Of a stretch of 47,394 nucleotides of DNA, positions 24,307-32,730 are shown piece after piece (position 1 is the first letter of the stretch; each line of letters begins with the position of its first letter). The notes beneath the pieces are model-generated. The model had not been told where the DNA came from, did not search any database, and was given only the letters and a program-made list of their open reading frames with translations. The position numbers and the translations under genes were made by a program. The stretch is from positions 1 through 47,394 of the forward strand of contig CAJOIE010000012.1 in the NCBI GenBank assembly GCA_905234605.1, given 5' to 3'. Origin of the DNA: an uncultured Bacteroidaceae bacterium (GTDB lineage: Bacteria; Bacteroidota; Bacteroidia; Bacteroidales; Bacteroidaceae).

Positions 24307-25903
24307 ACACGGCATCGGCAACGGCCATGCCGTCGATGGCAGCACTCACGATGCCCCCGGCATAGCCTGCACCTTCGCCACACGGATAGAGACCTTCCAC
24401 TCCCTCGAGCTGGAAGGTCTCTCTGTTACGCACCATGCGCACAGGTGCCGACGTGCGTGTCTCCACACCAATGACCGTGGCCTCGCTCGTGAGAAAGCCA
24501 TGCGCCTTGCGACCGAAGATGCGGAACGCTTCCTGCAAGCGTGCGCCCACGAAAGAGGGCATCCAGAAATGCAGAGGCGAGGCCACGAGGCCCGGGGCAT
24601 AGCTCGAGGCTGAGAGGTCGGCGGAGAGGCGCGAGGAGCAGAAGTCCGTCATGCGCTGCGCAGGAGCAGTCTGGCAACGTCCGCCCTGCAACCAGCAGTG
24701 ACGCTCCAGCACCTCCTGCAACGCCATCATGGCCAACGCCGGTGTCTCAGGCTCCTCGGCCTGAGACACCAAGGCAGCAAGCGACGGCTCGGCAAGGTCG
24801 TCAGTGCGCAACTCGACAACCATGCCCGAGTTGCTCCAGCGGCCGCCACGGTGGGATGGCGACATACCATTGACCACCACCTGTTGCTCACCTGTGGCAG
24901 CAGGCACGACAACGCCACCAGGACACATGCAGAACGAGTAGACACCACGGTCGCGCACCTGATGCACATAGCTGTACTCGGCAGCAGGCAGCCAGCGACC
25001 ACGTCCCTCGCGGCTGTGATACTGTATCTGGTCGATGAGGTGGGACGGATGCTCAAGGCGCACGCCGACGGCTATGCCCTTGGCCTCTATGCAGAGACCA
25101 TGGCGGGCGAGCATGCGGTAGACGTCGCGTGCAGAGTGGCCCGTGGCAAGGACGACAGATGAAGCATGAAGAGTGGAGGATGGGCGACTGGCGTCGTCAC
25201 AGTTTTCCACCTCAATGCCCACAACACGGTTGTCCTCAATGAGAAGGTCGGTCATGCGCGTGCAGAAGTGCACCTCGCCGCCACTGTCTATAATGGTGGC
25301 ACGCATGCGCTCTATGACTCCGGGCAAACGGTCGGTGCCTATGTGCGGATGTGCATCGACAAGGATTGACGGCGAGGCACCATGCTGGCAGAATATGCGT
25401 AGCACCTTGTCCACCGAGCCACGCTTCTTGCTGCGTGTGTAGAGTTTGCCGTCGGAATAGGCTCCTGCCCCGCCCTCGCCAAAGCTGTAGTTGCTGTCGG
25501 CATCCACGTGGTGCTCACGGCTGATGCGCGCCAGATCCACCTTGCGGGCATGGACATCCTTGCCGCGCTCCACCACCACAGGACACAGCCCCAGTTCTAT
25601 CAGTCGCAATGCAGCAAAGAGGCCGGCAGGACCTGCTCCCACTACGACAACCTTAGGCCTGCCGTGCACATCGGGATAACGGACGGGCTCAAAGAGGGCC
25701 TCGGCCATCTCCTCGTCCACCCACACACGCACCGTGATGTTGACCATCACCTGCCGCTGGCGGGCATCGATGCTGCGCCGCACTATGCGCTCGCCACGCA
25801 GGCGGCTGGCATCAGTGCCCAGCACGCCGGCCACGCAACGGCGCAACGCAGCGGCATCAGCGGCCTGCTCGGGCAGTAGCCGCAGCTCGAGTTCCTTAAC
25901 CAT
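24278..25903 (-). CDS. FAD-dependent oxidoreductase (COG2509-type)
   Basis: 541 residues from the ATG at 25903, which shares its A with the pyrH stop (TAATG), implying translational coupling. The N-terminal part (about 1-90) is a small alpha/beta domain (MVKELELRLLPEQAADAAAL). The Rossmann motif VVVVGAGPAGLFAALRLIE follows at about 92. The SFGEGGAGAYSDGKLYTR segment and the C-terminal YPCGEGAGYAGGIVSAAIDG are typical of the uncharacterised FAD-dehydrogenase family COG2509. The substrate is unknown. The longer open frame upstream runs through pyrH in another frame and is not real. Confidence 0.88.
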   Translation of the reverse strand: MVKELELRLLPEQAADAAALRRCVAGVLGTDASRLRGERIVRRSIDARQRQVMVNITVRVWVDEEMAEALFEPVRYPDVHGRPKVVVVGAGPAGLFAALRLIELGLCPVVVERGKDVHARKVDLARISREHHVDADSNYSFGEGGAGAYSDGKLYTRSKKRGSVDKVLRIFCQHGASPSILVDAHPHIGTDRLPGVIERMRATIIDSGGEVHFCTRMTDLLIEDNRVVGIEVENCDDASRPSSTLHASSVVLATGHSARDVYRMLARHGLCIEAKGIAVGVRLEHPSHLIDQIQYHSREGRGRWLPAAEYSYVHQVRDRGVYSFCMCPGGVVVPAATGEQQVVVNGMSPSHRGGRWSNSGMVVELRTDDLAEPSLAALVSQAEEPETPALAMMALQEVLERHCWLQGGRCQTAPAQRMTDFCSSRLSADLSASSYAPGLVASPLHFWMPSFVGARLQEAFRIFGRKAHGFLTSEATVIGVETRTSAPVRMVRNRETFQLEGVEGLYPCGEGAGYAGGIVSAAIDGMAVADAVFSSLQEPAR

Positions 25904-26613
25904 TACTGATGCACGTAGGTCCCTATGGGCTCGCCGTCGAGCACACGTGCCAGATTGCCGTAGACATCCATGTTGAACACATAGATGGGCAGGTTGTTCT
26001 CCTTGCACATGGTGGTGGCTGTGAGATCCATCACACGCAGGCCGCGGGTGTATATCTCGTCGAAGGTGATGTCGGCGAACTTGGTGGCCGACGGGTCCTT
26101 CTCTGGGTCGGCCGTGTAGATGCCGTCCACACGTGTGCCCTTGAGCATCACGTCGGCCTCTATCTCGATGCCCCGCAGTGAGGAGCCTGTGTCGGTCGTG
26201 AAATAGGGGTTGCCCGTGCCGCCGGCCATGATGACAACCTCGCCACGTTCCAGTGCCTCGATGGCACGCCACTTGGTGTAGAACTCACCGATGGGCTCCA
26301 TGCGTATGGCTGTGAGCACCCGCGAGGGCACGCCCAATGCGCCCAGCGCAGAGCTGAGAGCCAAAGAGTTGATGACCGTGGCGCACATGCCCATCTGGTC
26401 GCCCTTGACGCGGTCGAAGCCTTTGCCCGCACCGCTCAGGCCACGGAAGATGTTGCCGCCGCCGATGACTATGCCCACCTGCACGCCGCGTTTCACGGCG
26501 TCGCGCACTTGCTCGGCATACTCTGTCAGCCTTTGCGTGTCTATACCATAGCGCTGAGCGCCCATGAGGCTCTCTCCTGAGAGCTTAAGAAGAATGCGAT
26601 GGAACGATGCCAT
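25903..26613 (-). CDS. pyrH: UMP kinase
   Basis: 236 residues, the usual length. It starts MASFHRILLKLSGESLMG and has VIGGGNIFRG, the amino-acid-kinase glycine loops, and AGGTGNPYFTTDTGSSLR, the UMP-binding segment. It makes UDP from UMP in pyrimidine nucleotide synthesis. Its stop codon overlaps the start of the FAD protein gene by one base. rsmD lies upstream on the same strand, with a gap of 55 bases. Confidence 0.97.
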   Translation of the reverse strand: MASFHRILLKLSGESLMGAQRYGIDTQRLTEYAEQVRDAVKRGVQVGIVIGGGNIFRGLSGAGKGFDRVKGDQMGMCATVINSLALSSALGALGVPSRVLTAIRMEPIGEFYTKWRAIEALERGEVVIMAGGTGNPYFTTDTGSSLRGIEIEADVMLKGTRVDGIYTADPEKDPSATKFADITFDEIYTRGLRVMDLTATTMCKENNLPIYVFNMDVYGNLARVLDGEPIGTYVHQ

Positions 26614-26668
26614 ATCTATTGTTATATTTTATATTTAATGTATAATGGACAACTGAGAATGGTTGCGG

Positions 26669-27220
26669 TCAGGCAGTGAAGAGTGAGAAATGGACGGAGC
26701 CGTAGACACGGCACTCACGGAAACGGGGGTGTGCGGTGAAGTCGTGTGCCTTGCCGTGCTCGAGCACGAACACGCCGCCATCGCCCAGCAGAGGCTGTGC
26801 CTGGTTCATGAACACCAGGTCGGGCAGAGTGGCAAGTTCGGGCAGGGCGTATGGCGGGTCGGCAAAGATGAAACCGTAAGTGCCTATGGCCCTACGCAGC
26901 AGGCGCAGCACATCGGCGCGCAAGACGGTGACGTCGGCCTCGGCACCGAGTTGCTGCACAAACATACGGATGAAGGCACAGTGCTGCGCATCGAGTTCCA
27001 CGGAGGTGACATGTGCACAGCCGCGTGAGAGTAGCTCAAGTGTTATGCTGCCTGTGCCGGCAAAGAGGTCGAGGGCCCGCGGTTCATCGCTGGCAAAGTC
27101 GATGTATGAGCGCAGCACGTTGAAGAGGTTCTCCTTGGCAAAGTCGGTGGTGGGACGTGCCTTGAACGAGCGTGGCACCTCAAAATGGCGACCCCTGTAC
27201 TTTCCTGCAACGATGCGCAT
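26669..27220 (-). CDS. rsmD: 16S rRNA (guanine-966-N2)-methyltransferase
   Basis: 183 residues. RsmD hallmarks are MRIVAGKYRGR at the start, RPTTDFAKENLFNVL, the SAM motif LDLFAGTGSITLELLSRG and the catalytic FADPPY. It methylates G966 of 16S rRNA during 30S assembly. The gene follows DUF3822 after 12 bases, a conserved pairing in Bacteroidetes. Confidence 0.95.
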   Translation of the reverse strand: MRIVAGKYRGRHFEVPRSFKARPTTDFAKENLFNVLRSYIDFASDEPRALDLFAGTGSITLELLSRGCAHVTSVELDAQHCAFIRMFVQQLGAEADVTVLRADVLRLLRRAIGTYGFIFADPPYALPELATLPDLVFMNQAQPLLGDGGVFVLEHGKAHDFTAHPRFRECRVYGSVHFSLFTA

Positions 27221-27232
27221 AGGCTGTTCTCT

Positions 27233-28060
27233 CTAAAGGCGGTTCAGAAGGAGTGCCATCAGGTCGACAGGCACTTCGGGCTCTGCGGCCAGCCGCACAC
27301 GTGGGAAGAGGTCGGTGGTTGCGAGGCTGTCCACATGCAGCACGTAGCCGGCGAGCTGCTTGGCCAGCTGCTGGTCGCGCTCACGCCGGGGGGCTACCAT
27401 CACCACATGGTCTGTCTCGGCTGCAAGGCCAAGCTGTTGGAACACGTTGAGCACGAAATAGAGCGCATCAGCCTCGGCGGCTGTCTCGAAGGTGTTGGCA
27501 AAGCGGAGGCGTGAGTCGGCATAGGCGAAGATGCTGTAGCCGGCATCCTCCGGGCAGATGTAGAGGCGCACGTGGTCGCCGCCGGCATCGGCATCAGCAA
27601 GCATGAGACGCTCCATGAGCATGGCTCGGGAGCTGAAGAAGCGTGCCGTGGGGAAATACTGTAGCACCACTTCCTCCACATCGGTGTCGACGGCAAAGAG
27701 CTCCACGCACTCCAACTGCGGCAGGATAGTGTATGCCACACGGTGATGCTCCGGCGAGCGGCCGAGGGTGAAGTCGTAGATGGCGGCAGCCTCGTCGCGG
27801 CGGAACTCCTCGAGAGGCACGCATGTGGATGGCCCCGTGAGCAGCACATAGGCCTGCGAGAGGGCGCGGTGTGAGTAGTCGGGGCGCGAGAGCTCAAGCA
27901 GCAGGCGGTCGCTCAGGAGCTCTCCCTCTGCCAGACTGAAATGCTCGCCGCGCACGAGGATGTTGGTATGCTGGTCGCATACGAAAAAAGAGAATCCATC
28001 CGCTTGCAGGCGGATGGATAGACTCTGTGTGTGGTAGCCGCTACTCCCAGTTGCCGGCAT
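27233..28060 (-). CDS. DUF3822 family protein
   Basis: 275 residues. The family features are the N-terminal SIRLQADGFSFFV, the PLEEF segment, and a two-lobed actin-like layout with VELFAVDTDVEEVVLQYFP and HVRLYICPEDAGYSIFAY. DUF3822 proteins sit next to rsmD across Bacteroidetes, and their function is unknown. The start at 28060 overlaps the end of the upstream gene by 20 bases, suggesting coupling. An intrinsic-terminator-like hairpin with U-tract lies within codons 14-26. Confidence 0.9.
   Translation of the reverse strand: MPATGSSGYHTQSLSIRLQADGFSFFVCDQHTNILVRGEHFSLAEGELLSDRLLLELSRPDYSHRALSQAYVLLTGPSTCVPLEEFRRDEAAAIYDFTLGRSPEHHRVAYTILPQLECVELFAVDTDVEEVVLQYFPTARFFSSRAMLMERLMLADADAGGDHVRLYICPEDAGYSIFAYADSRLRFANTFETAAEADALYFVLNVFQQLGLAAETDHVVMVAPRRERDQQLAKQLAGYVLHVDSLATTDLFPRVRLAAEPEVPVDLMALLLNRL
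27983..28019 (-). terminator. Intrinsic-terminator-like hairpin inside the DUF3822 start
   Basis: On the minus strand ATCCATCCGC pairs perfectly with GCGGATGGAT (10 bp, 6-base loop) and is followed by TCTCTTTTTTC. It lies about 22 bases past the stop of the upstream gene (28041) but within the DUF3822 coding region. Confidence 0.65.
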
Positions 28061-28724
28061 TATTGTTCCAGTTGTTGATGTCGCCGATCTTCAGACCGGC
28101 ATAGTTGCCCATATCGTCGGCCAGCTTGCGACGGTTGACGATGAGGCGCTCGCCGTTGCGACCCATGTTCTTGAGGAAGGATGCATCGGGGGCACTGCAC
28201 TCCATGACATACTGGATGGTGCCTGAGCGTGTCATGTTGGTGAACGACATGAGGTCGAAGGTATCGCCCTCGGCATAAGGTATGTAGCGTAGGGAATCGG
28301 CCACGTAGCCAGGGCCGAAGAGAGAGTCGGTGAGGTTGACCCACGTGGTGTCGCGGCGGAAGCCCTGGAGGCCGTTGGCAGCAATGGCTGCGGCATCGCC
28401 GCTGTTGACGATGGCTGCGGCCTTGGCTTCTGTCAGGCCGCTCTCCATCTGTTCGTCGGTCAGAACGCCTTCCTTGACTATCTTGGGGATGCGGCCCGTG
28501 CGGGCGAACTCCACCAGCCGCCACAGGCTGTCGCAGTAGAGGCCGTCGTGCTGAAGCTTATATTCTTCCTCCACGGCACGAATCTCGAGGAGGCGGGCCT
28601 TCACGGCATTCTCGCGTATGGTGACTTCGGCTTGGAAGTCTATGTCGTCCTGGATACTACGCCAGCAGATGAACAGCAGGCCTACAACACACAGCGCAAG
28701 GAGCGCATTAAAAAGCTTCTTCAT
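28041..28724 (-). CDS. Membrane-anchored protein of unknown function
   Basis: 227 residues. One N-terminal helix (LFNALLALCVVGLLFICW) anchors a periplasmic domain. A short heptad-like stretch (about 40-60, VKARLLEIRAVEEEYKLQHD) is followed by a mixed domain rich in polar residues (DTTWVNLTDSLFGPGYVADS). It recalls a type of conserved Bacteroidales protein encoded before DUF3822, but I cannot name a function. A TAnnTTTG promoter element lies 38 bases upstream. Its end overlaps DUF3822 by 20 bases. Confidence 0.75.
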   Translation of the reverse strand: MKKLFNALLALCVVGLLFICWRSIQDDIDFQAEVTIRENAVKARLLEIRAVEEEYKLQHDGLYCDSLWRLVEFARTGRIPKIVKEGVLTDEQMESGLTEAKAAAIVNSGDAAAIAANGLQGFRRDTTWVNLTDSLFGPGYVADSLRYIPYAEGDTFDLMSFTNMTRSGTIQYVMECSAPDASFLKNMGRNGERLIVNRRKLADDMGNYAGLKIGDINNWNNNAGNWE

Positions 28725-28762
28725 AAGGCTTCTTCCAGTAAGTTTTTAGTTACATTTGCTCG

Positions 28763-28770
28763 CAAAAGTA
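28763..28770 (-). promoter_or_regulatory. TAnnTTTG element of the 28041-28724 gene
   Basis: TACTTTTG on the minus strand, in the 95-base divergent gap with the helicase gene. The helicase side shows TATTTTTTG (28805-28813), one base longer than consensus and six bases before the ATG. Confidence 0.5.
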
Positions 28771-28819
28771 TAAAGAAATATTGCACGCGGAACTATCTGC
28801 CTGCTATTTTTTGCCCCCT

Positions 28820-30409
28820 ATGTCGATAATTGAGCAGCTGAAGGCCCACATTCTTGACAATTGCCCCTTCGGGCCCACAGCCGACCAGGACACGGCGGCA
28901 GGGCTGATGGCCCGTTTCGTGTGTGATGCAGACAGCGAAAGCGTGTTCCTCCTGCACGGCTATGCCGGCACTGGCAAGACATCGCTTGTGGCTGCCTTGG
29001 TGCGGGCGCTGCGCCAGTTAGGGCGCAAGACGGTGCTGCTTGCTCCAACGGGCCGCGCGGCCAAGGTGTTCGGCATGCACGCCGGACAAGCGGCCTACAC
29101 TATCCACAAGCGCATATACCGGCAGAAGGCATTCAACGGCGAGGCCACCGACTTCGCGCAGGGCTACAACTCGCATCGTGGCACGCTCTTCATCGTGGAC
29201 GAGGCGTCGATGATTGCCAACACCGGCTACCAGAACTCCATGTTCGGCACGGGGTGTCTGCTCGACGACCTGATGCACTACGTGTACGGCGGTGCAGGAT
29301 GCCGCGTGATGCTCGTGGGCGACACGGCCCAGCTGCCGCCTGTGGGCGAGGACGTGAGTCCCGCGCTCGAGGCGGGCATCCTGGCCGGATATGGCATGAG
29401 GGTCTACGCCGCCACGCTGGAGCAGGTGGTGCGGCAGGCTGATGCCTCGGGCATTCTCTACAACGCCACCATGCTGCGCCGCCTCATTGCCGCCAACGCA
29501 GTGGCTGGGATGCCGCAGATGCGCCTCAAGGGCTTTGCCGACATACGGCGGCTGCCTGGCTCGGAACTCATAGAGGCTCTGGAGCAGGCCTACTACCGGA
29601 GCGGCAAGGAAGAGACCATCGTCATCACCCGCTCCAACGACCGCGCCAACCGCTACAACCAGGGCATACGCTCGCGCATCCTGGGCTGTGAGGAGGAGAT
29701 GAGCAGCGGCGACCACCTGCTCATAGTGAAGAACAACTATCACTGGCTCAAGCTGTTGCTGCCTGAGCAGCAGACCACGGCCGAGGCTCTCACGCAGTTG
29801 GCCGTCAAGGGTGACACCGAGGCTTCTGGCGCACAGCACACTGCCGCCGATGAGCCTGCCGACGGGCTCGATGCCACCGACGAGCAGCTGGCAGCCACGC
29901 TGAAGATGGATTTCCTGGCCAATGGCGACGTGGCCATCGTGCGACGCTTCCGCAACGAGCGCTCGGAACACGGTTTCCGCTTCGTCGACGCCACGCTCAC
30001 CTTTCCCGACTACGACGGGCTGGAGCTCGAGGCCACACTGTTGCTCGACACTCTCATGAGCCCCTCGCCCGCCCTGACGCGCGCACAGCAGCAACAGCTC
30101 TTCGACAGCGTGTGGGCCGACTACCCCGAGATAAGCACACGACGGGAGCGTATGAAGGCAGTGCAGGCCGACCCGCTCTACAACGCCCTGCAGGTGAAAT
30201 TCGCCTACGCCGTGACATGCCACAAGGCACAGGGCGGCCAGTGGCAGCAGGTGTTCATAGACCAGGGCTACATGACCGACGACATGCTCGACGCCGACTA
30301 CCTGCGATGGCTCTACACGGCTATCACGCGGGCCACCGAGAGGGTGTACCTCGTGAACTGGCCAAAGGAAGGGCTCGATGCCGAGAGCCGCACCATGGCC
30401 GACGACTGA
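28820..30409 (+). CDS. RecD-like SF1B ATP-dependent DNA helicase
   Basis: 529 residues from the ATG at 28820. Walker A is GYAGTGKTS at about 47, Walker B is LFIVDEASM, and the helicase C-terminal signature is YAVTCHKAQGGQWQQVFID with LYTAITRATERVYLV. These place it with the RecD/TraA-like helicases with a UvrD_C_2 domain. It likely unwinds DNA 5' to 3' in repair, but it lacks the long N-terminal region of RecD2. An earlier in-frame ATG at 28781 lacks family sequence and was rejected. It is transcribed divergently from the membrane-anchored gene. Confidence 0.9.
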   Translation: MSIIEQLKAHILDNCPFGPTADQDTAAGLMARFVCDADSESVFLLHGYAGTGKTSLVAALVRALRQLGRKTVLLAPTGRAAKVFGMHAGQAAYTIHKRIYRQKAFNGEATDFAQGYNSHRGTLFIVDEASMIANTGYQNSMFGTGCLLDDLMHYVYGGAGCRVMLVGDTAQLPPVGEDVSPALEAGILAGYGMRVYAATLEQVVRQADASGILYNATMLRRLIAANAVAGMPQMRLKGFADIRRLPGSELIEALEQAYYRSGKEETIVITRSNDRANRYNQGIRSRILGCEEEMSSGDHLLIVKNNYHWLKLLLPEQQTTAEALTQLAVKGDTEASGAQHTAADEPADGLDATDEQLAATLKMDFLANGDVAIVRRFRNERSEHGFRFVDATLTFPDYDGLELEATLLLDTLMSPSPALTRAQQQQLFDSVWADYPEISTRRERMKAVQADPLYNALQVKFAYAVTCHKAQGGQWQQVFIDQGYMTDDMLDADYLRWLYTAITRATERVYLVNWPKEGLDAESRTMADD

Positions 30410-30487
30410 GTGCCACGGCAGGGTGTCAGCAGCAGCAAGCATGAACATAAATAGTGGCAGATGTAAGCAAAAACAGCCACAAACAGC

Positions 30488-30495
30488 TACTTTTG
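30488..30495 (+). promoter_or_regulatory. TAnnTTTG element of the AraC gene
   Basis: TACTTTTG, 39 bases before the ATG at 30535. This supports the later start over the frame's earlier ATG at 30454. Confidence 0.55.
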
Positions 30496-30534
30496 CCACC
30501 ACATCCACCAAAAAACTGTCCAAGCACCGACCAC

Positions 30535-31446
30535 ATGAACAACACCAACCCTGCCACGCCAATATCCTTCGACATCGCGCAAGTGCCCACCGACTTCGGC
30601 TCCGGACGACTGAAGGACTTGCTCGTGACCTTCGACAACCTCAACCGCGAGCTGCCGCTGTCAACTGCCATAAACCACTTTCCCATAAAGTGTAACAGTT
30701 TCTTCACCGTGGCCGTGCTCAAAGGCTATATAAGGCTCATCATCAACCTGCGCGAGGTGGAGGTGCAGGCGGGCGAGATGCTCATCATGACACCCGGATG
30801 CATCTTCGAGAACCAGGAGGCGAGCAGCGACGTAAGCTTCTGCGGACTGCTGCTCGACAATGAATTCTCCGACATCATGCGCAAGAACATAGGCCTGCAC
30901 GCAGAGCTCACACGCCGCTACTATAACTTCGACGTACGCCATCTCACCGAGACAGCAATGCAGCACCATATACGCATGTACAACATGGTGTGCCAGGAGT
31001 TGCAGCAGGACGACTATTTCTACAAGACCGACGTGGTGCAGCGCCTCTGCGAGATATGGTTCCTCAAGCTGCGCTCCGAGAGCAGCACCTTCGGGCAGGA
31101 GCTGGAAGAGCTCAACCGCCCGATGAACCGCAAGGAGCAAATCTTCCACGACTTCCTCGCCCTCCTGGAGAAATACTTCCGACGCGAGCGCAGCATCTCG
31201 TTCTACGCCTCCCAGATGTGCCTCACACCAAAGTACATGTCGTCCATCATACGCGAAATCAGCGGCAAGCACGGCACCCAGTGGATCGACGACTATGTGG
31301 CACTCGAAGCAAAAGCCCTCCTGCGCAACAGCGACCTCACCATCAAGCAGATTGCCGACACCCTCAACTTCCCCTCGCAAAGCATGTTCGGCCGTTTCTT
31401 CAAGAAGATGACAGGCTACTCACCCAAGCAATACAAACTGCTGTAG
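30535..31446 (+). CDS. AraC-family transcriptional regulator
   Basis: 303 residues. The N-terminal half is a cupin-like sensing domain (YIRLIINLREVEVQAGEML, MTPGCIFENQEA). The C-terminal 100 residues are a double helix-turn-helix of the AraC type (ISFYASQMCLTPKYMSSIIR and LTIKQIADTLNFPSQSMFGR, then FKKMTGYSPKQYK). It probably responds to a small molecule and activates a nearby or distant operon. No obvious target is adjacent, since the next gene is convergent. A long hairpin follows the stop. Confidence 0.93.
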   Translation: MNNTNPATPISFDIAQVPTDFGSGRLKDLLVTFDNLNRELPLSTAINHFPIKCNSFFTVAVLKGYIRLIINLREVEVQAGEMLIMTPGCIFENQEASSDVSFCGLLLDNEFSDIMRKNIGLHAELTRRYYNFDVRHLTETAMQHHIRMYNMVCQELQQDDYFYKTDVVQRLCEIWFLKLRSESSTFGQELEELNRPMNRKEQIFHDFLALLEKYFRRERSISFYASQMCLTPKYMSSIIREISGKHGTQWIDDYVALEAKALLRNSDLTIKQIADTLNFPSQSMFGRFFKKMTGYSPKQYKLL

Positions 31447-31486
31447 GCAAGCCCCGCAACAACACCGAGCGCACACCGCTGCCGAC

Positions 31487-31622
31487 ACACTCTGCACCCT
31501 GCACGGCCATAGACAAACACCCTGCACCCACAGCGAAAGCATCCTGCACCTACAACGAAAACACCCTGCACGGTCACGGCTGTGGCCATGCAGGGTGCTT
31601 TCGTTGTAGGTGCAGGGTGCAT
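31487..31622. repeat. CACCCTGCACCC cluster with long inverted repeat
   Basis: Several CACCCTGCACCC-type units lie between the convergent AraC and solute-binding genes. Within them, 31539-31570 and 31589-31620 form a 32-bp inverted repeat with two mismatches around an 18-base loop. The resulting hairpin could stop transcription from both sides. Confidence 0.8.
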
Positions 31623-31682
31623 CTGTTGCTGATGAAGGTGCTATCACATCAGCCTGCGGAGCCACACAGACGGCATGGCAGC

Positions 31683-32540
31683 TCACTCGTAGCCATATAG
31701 CAGGCCATAGTCACGTGTGAGTTGGCGTAGCGAACCGTCGGCCTTCATCTCGGCAATGACGGCATTGACCTCAAGCAGCAGGTCGGCCTGCCCCTTGCGC
31801 ATCAGCACACCAATCTCGCCATGCGTGAAGGGAGCATCCAAGAGCGGAGCGGCAAGGCGCGGGTCATTGCGCACATACCACGGAGCCTCGGTAATCTCGG
31901 TTATCATCACGTCGGCAAGTCCGTCGGCCACGTGCCCGGGGATAGCTTCGTTGCGGTCGCAGACGATGACGGTGGCATGGTGGAGGGAGTCGCGTGCGAA
32001 CTGCTCATTGAGGCCTCCGGGGTTCACCATCACGCGCATCTCGGGGCGGTCGACGTCGGAGAGCGAGCGGAAAGAGCCAGCCTCGGAAGCCCGGCACAGA
32101 ATGGTCTTGCCATTGACCAAGTAGCCGTCGCTCATCAGCATGAGCTCACAGCGGGCAGGGGTGATGGTGATGCCCCCTACGGCAAGGTCGAAGGCCGGCG
32201 ACTCGGCCATCACGTCGGCTGTCAGCGTAGGCCACGTGGTGGGCACGAACTCGATGCCTACTCCCAGGCGGGCAGCTATGCGCTTCGCCATATCAACACA
32301 GAAGCCCCAGTAGCTGTCGCTGCCCACCGCATCGCCCAGCCCGTCAGTGGCAACACCGTCACGGTACGACAGCGGCCGGTAGTCGCCCGTGGTGCCCACG
32401 AGCAGCACACCACGCTCCCTGATGCGCTGCACAGCGGTGCGCTCCCCGCTATTATTGTCACAGGCGGCAAGCACAACCACCCCGCATGCACACAAGGCGG
32501 CAGCAAGCAGCAGAAATCTCAGTCGTCGCAAAACACGCAT
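31683..32540 (-). CDS. Family-3 solute-binding lipoprotein, PheC-like
   Basis: 285 residues. A lipoprotein signal ends at VLAAC-DNN. The mature part has the family-3 periplasmic binding fold (GVLLVGTTGDYRPLSYRD, GFCVDMAKRIAARLG, GGITITPARCELMLMSDGY). The GTTGDYRPLSY form is shared with periplasmic cyclohexadienyl dehydratase (PheC), which makes phenylpyruvate or phenylalanine, so an enzyme rather than a transporter part is possible. No ABC permease or ATPase is nearby, which also favours a stand-alone role. Two TACATGTA palindromes lie upstream of the start. Confidence 0.8.
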   Translation of the reverse strand: MRVLRRLRFLLLAAALCACGVVVLAACDNNSGERTAVQRIRERGVLLVGTTGDYRPLSYRDGVATDGLGDAVGSDSYWGFCVDMAKRIAARLGVGIEFVPTTWPTLTADVMAESPAFDLAVGGITITPARCELMLMSDGYLVNGKTILCRASEAGSFRSLSDVDRPEMRVMVNPGGLNEQFARDSLHHATVIVCDRNEAIPGHVADGLADVMITEITEAPWYVRNDPRLAAPLLDAPFTHGEIGVLMRKGQADLLLEVNAVIAEMKADGSLRQLTRDYGLLYGYE

Positions 32541-32574
32541 AGCATCAATCTGAACATTTATACGTCCGTCTTCC

Positions 32575-32604
32575 TACATGTAACGAAACACGTATCTACA
32601 TGTA
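32575..32604. promoter_or_regulatory. Paired TACATGTA palindromes upstream of the binding-protein gene
   Basis: Two identical 8-bp palindromes, TACATGTA, sit at 32575-32582 and 32597-32604. Their centres are 22 bp apart, about two helical turns, and the nearer is 35 bases from the ATG at 32540. This arrangement fits a dimeric regulator binding twice on one DNA face. Confidence 0.5.
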
Positions 32605-32616
32605 AAGATACATAAA

Positions 32617-32645
32617 CGGCGGCTTCCGACAAAGGGAAACCGCCG
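32617..32645 (-). terminator. Terminator of the ExbB/ExbD cluster
   Basis: CGGCGGTTTCCC pairs with GGAAGCCGCCG (minus strand, one mismatch) and is followed by the U-rich TTTATGTATCTTT. It lies 86 bases after the last exbD stop and before the promoter region of the binding-protein gene. Confidence 0.65.
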
Positions 32646-32699
32646 CTAAAGCTCCAGCCTTGCAGCGCACCGACGTAAGCTTAATGGCTCTGTGCCTAT

Positions 32700-32721
32700 C
32701 CGGCTCCGACGATGGAGCCGG
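32700..32721 (-). terminator. 8-bp hairpin just after the last exbD stop
   Basis: CCGGCTCC (32700-32707) and GGAGCCGG (32714-32721) pair perfectly around a 6-base loop, 10 bases past the exbD stop at 32731. It has no strong U-tract and may protect the mRNA 3' end. Confidence 0.45.
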
Positions 32722-32730
32722 AGGGGCATG

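Noticed and set aside
29018..30562. 514-codon open frame opposite the helicase
   Set aside because: Antisense to a helicase with intact motifs, and no recognisable domain.
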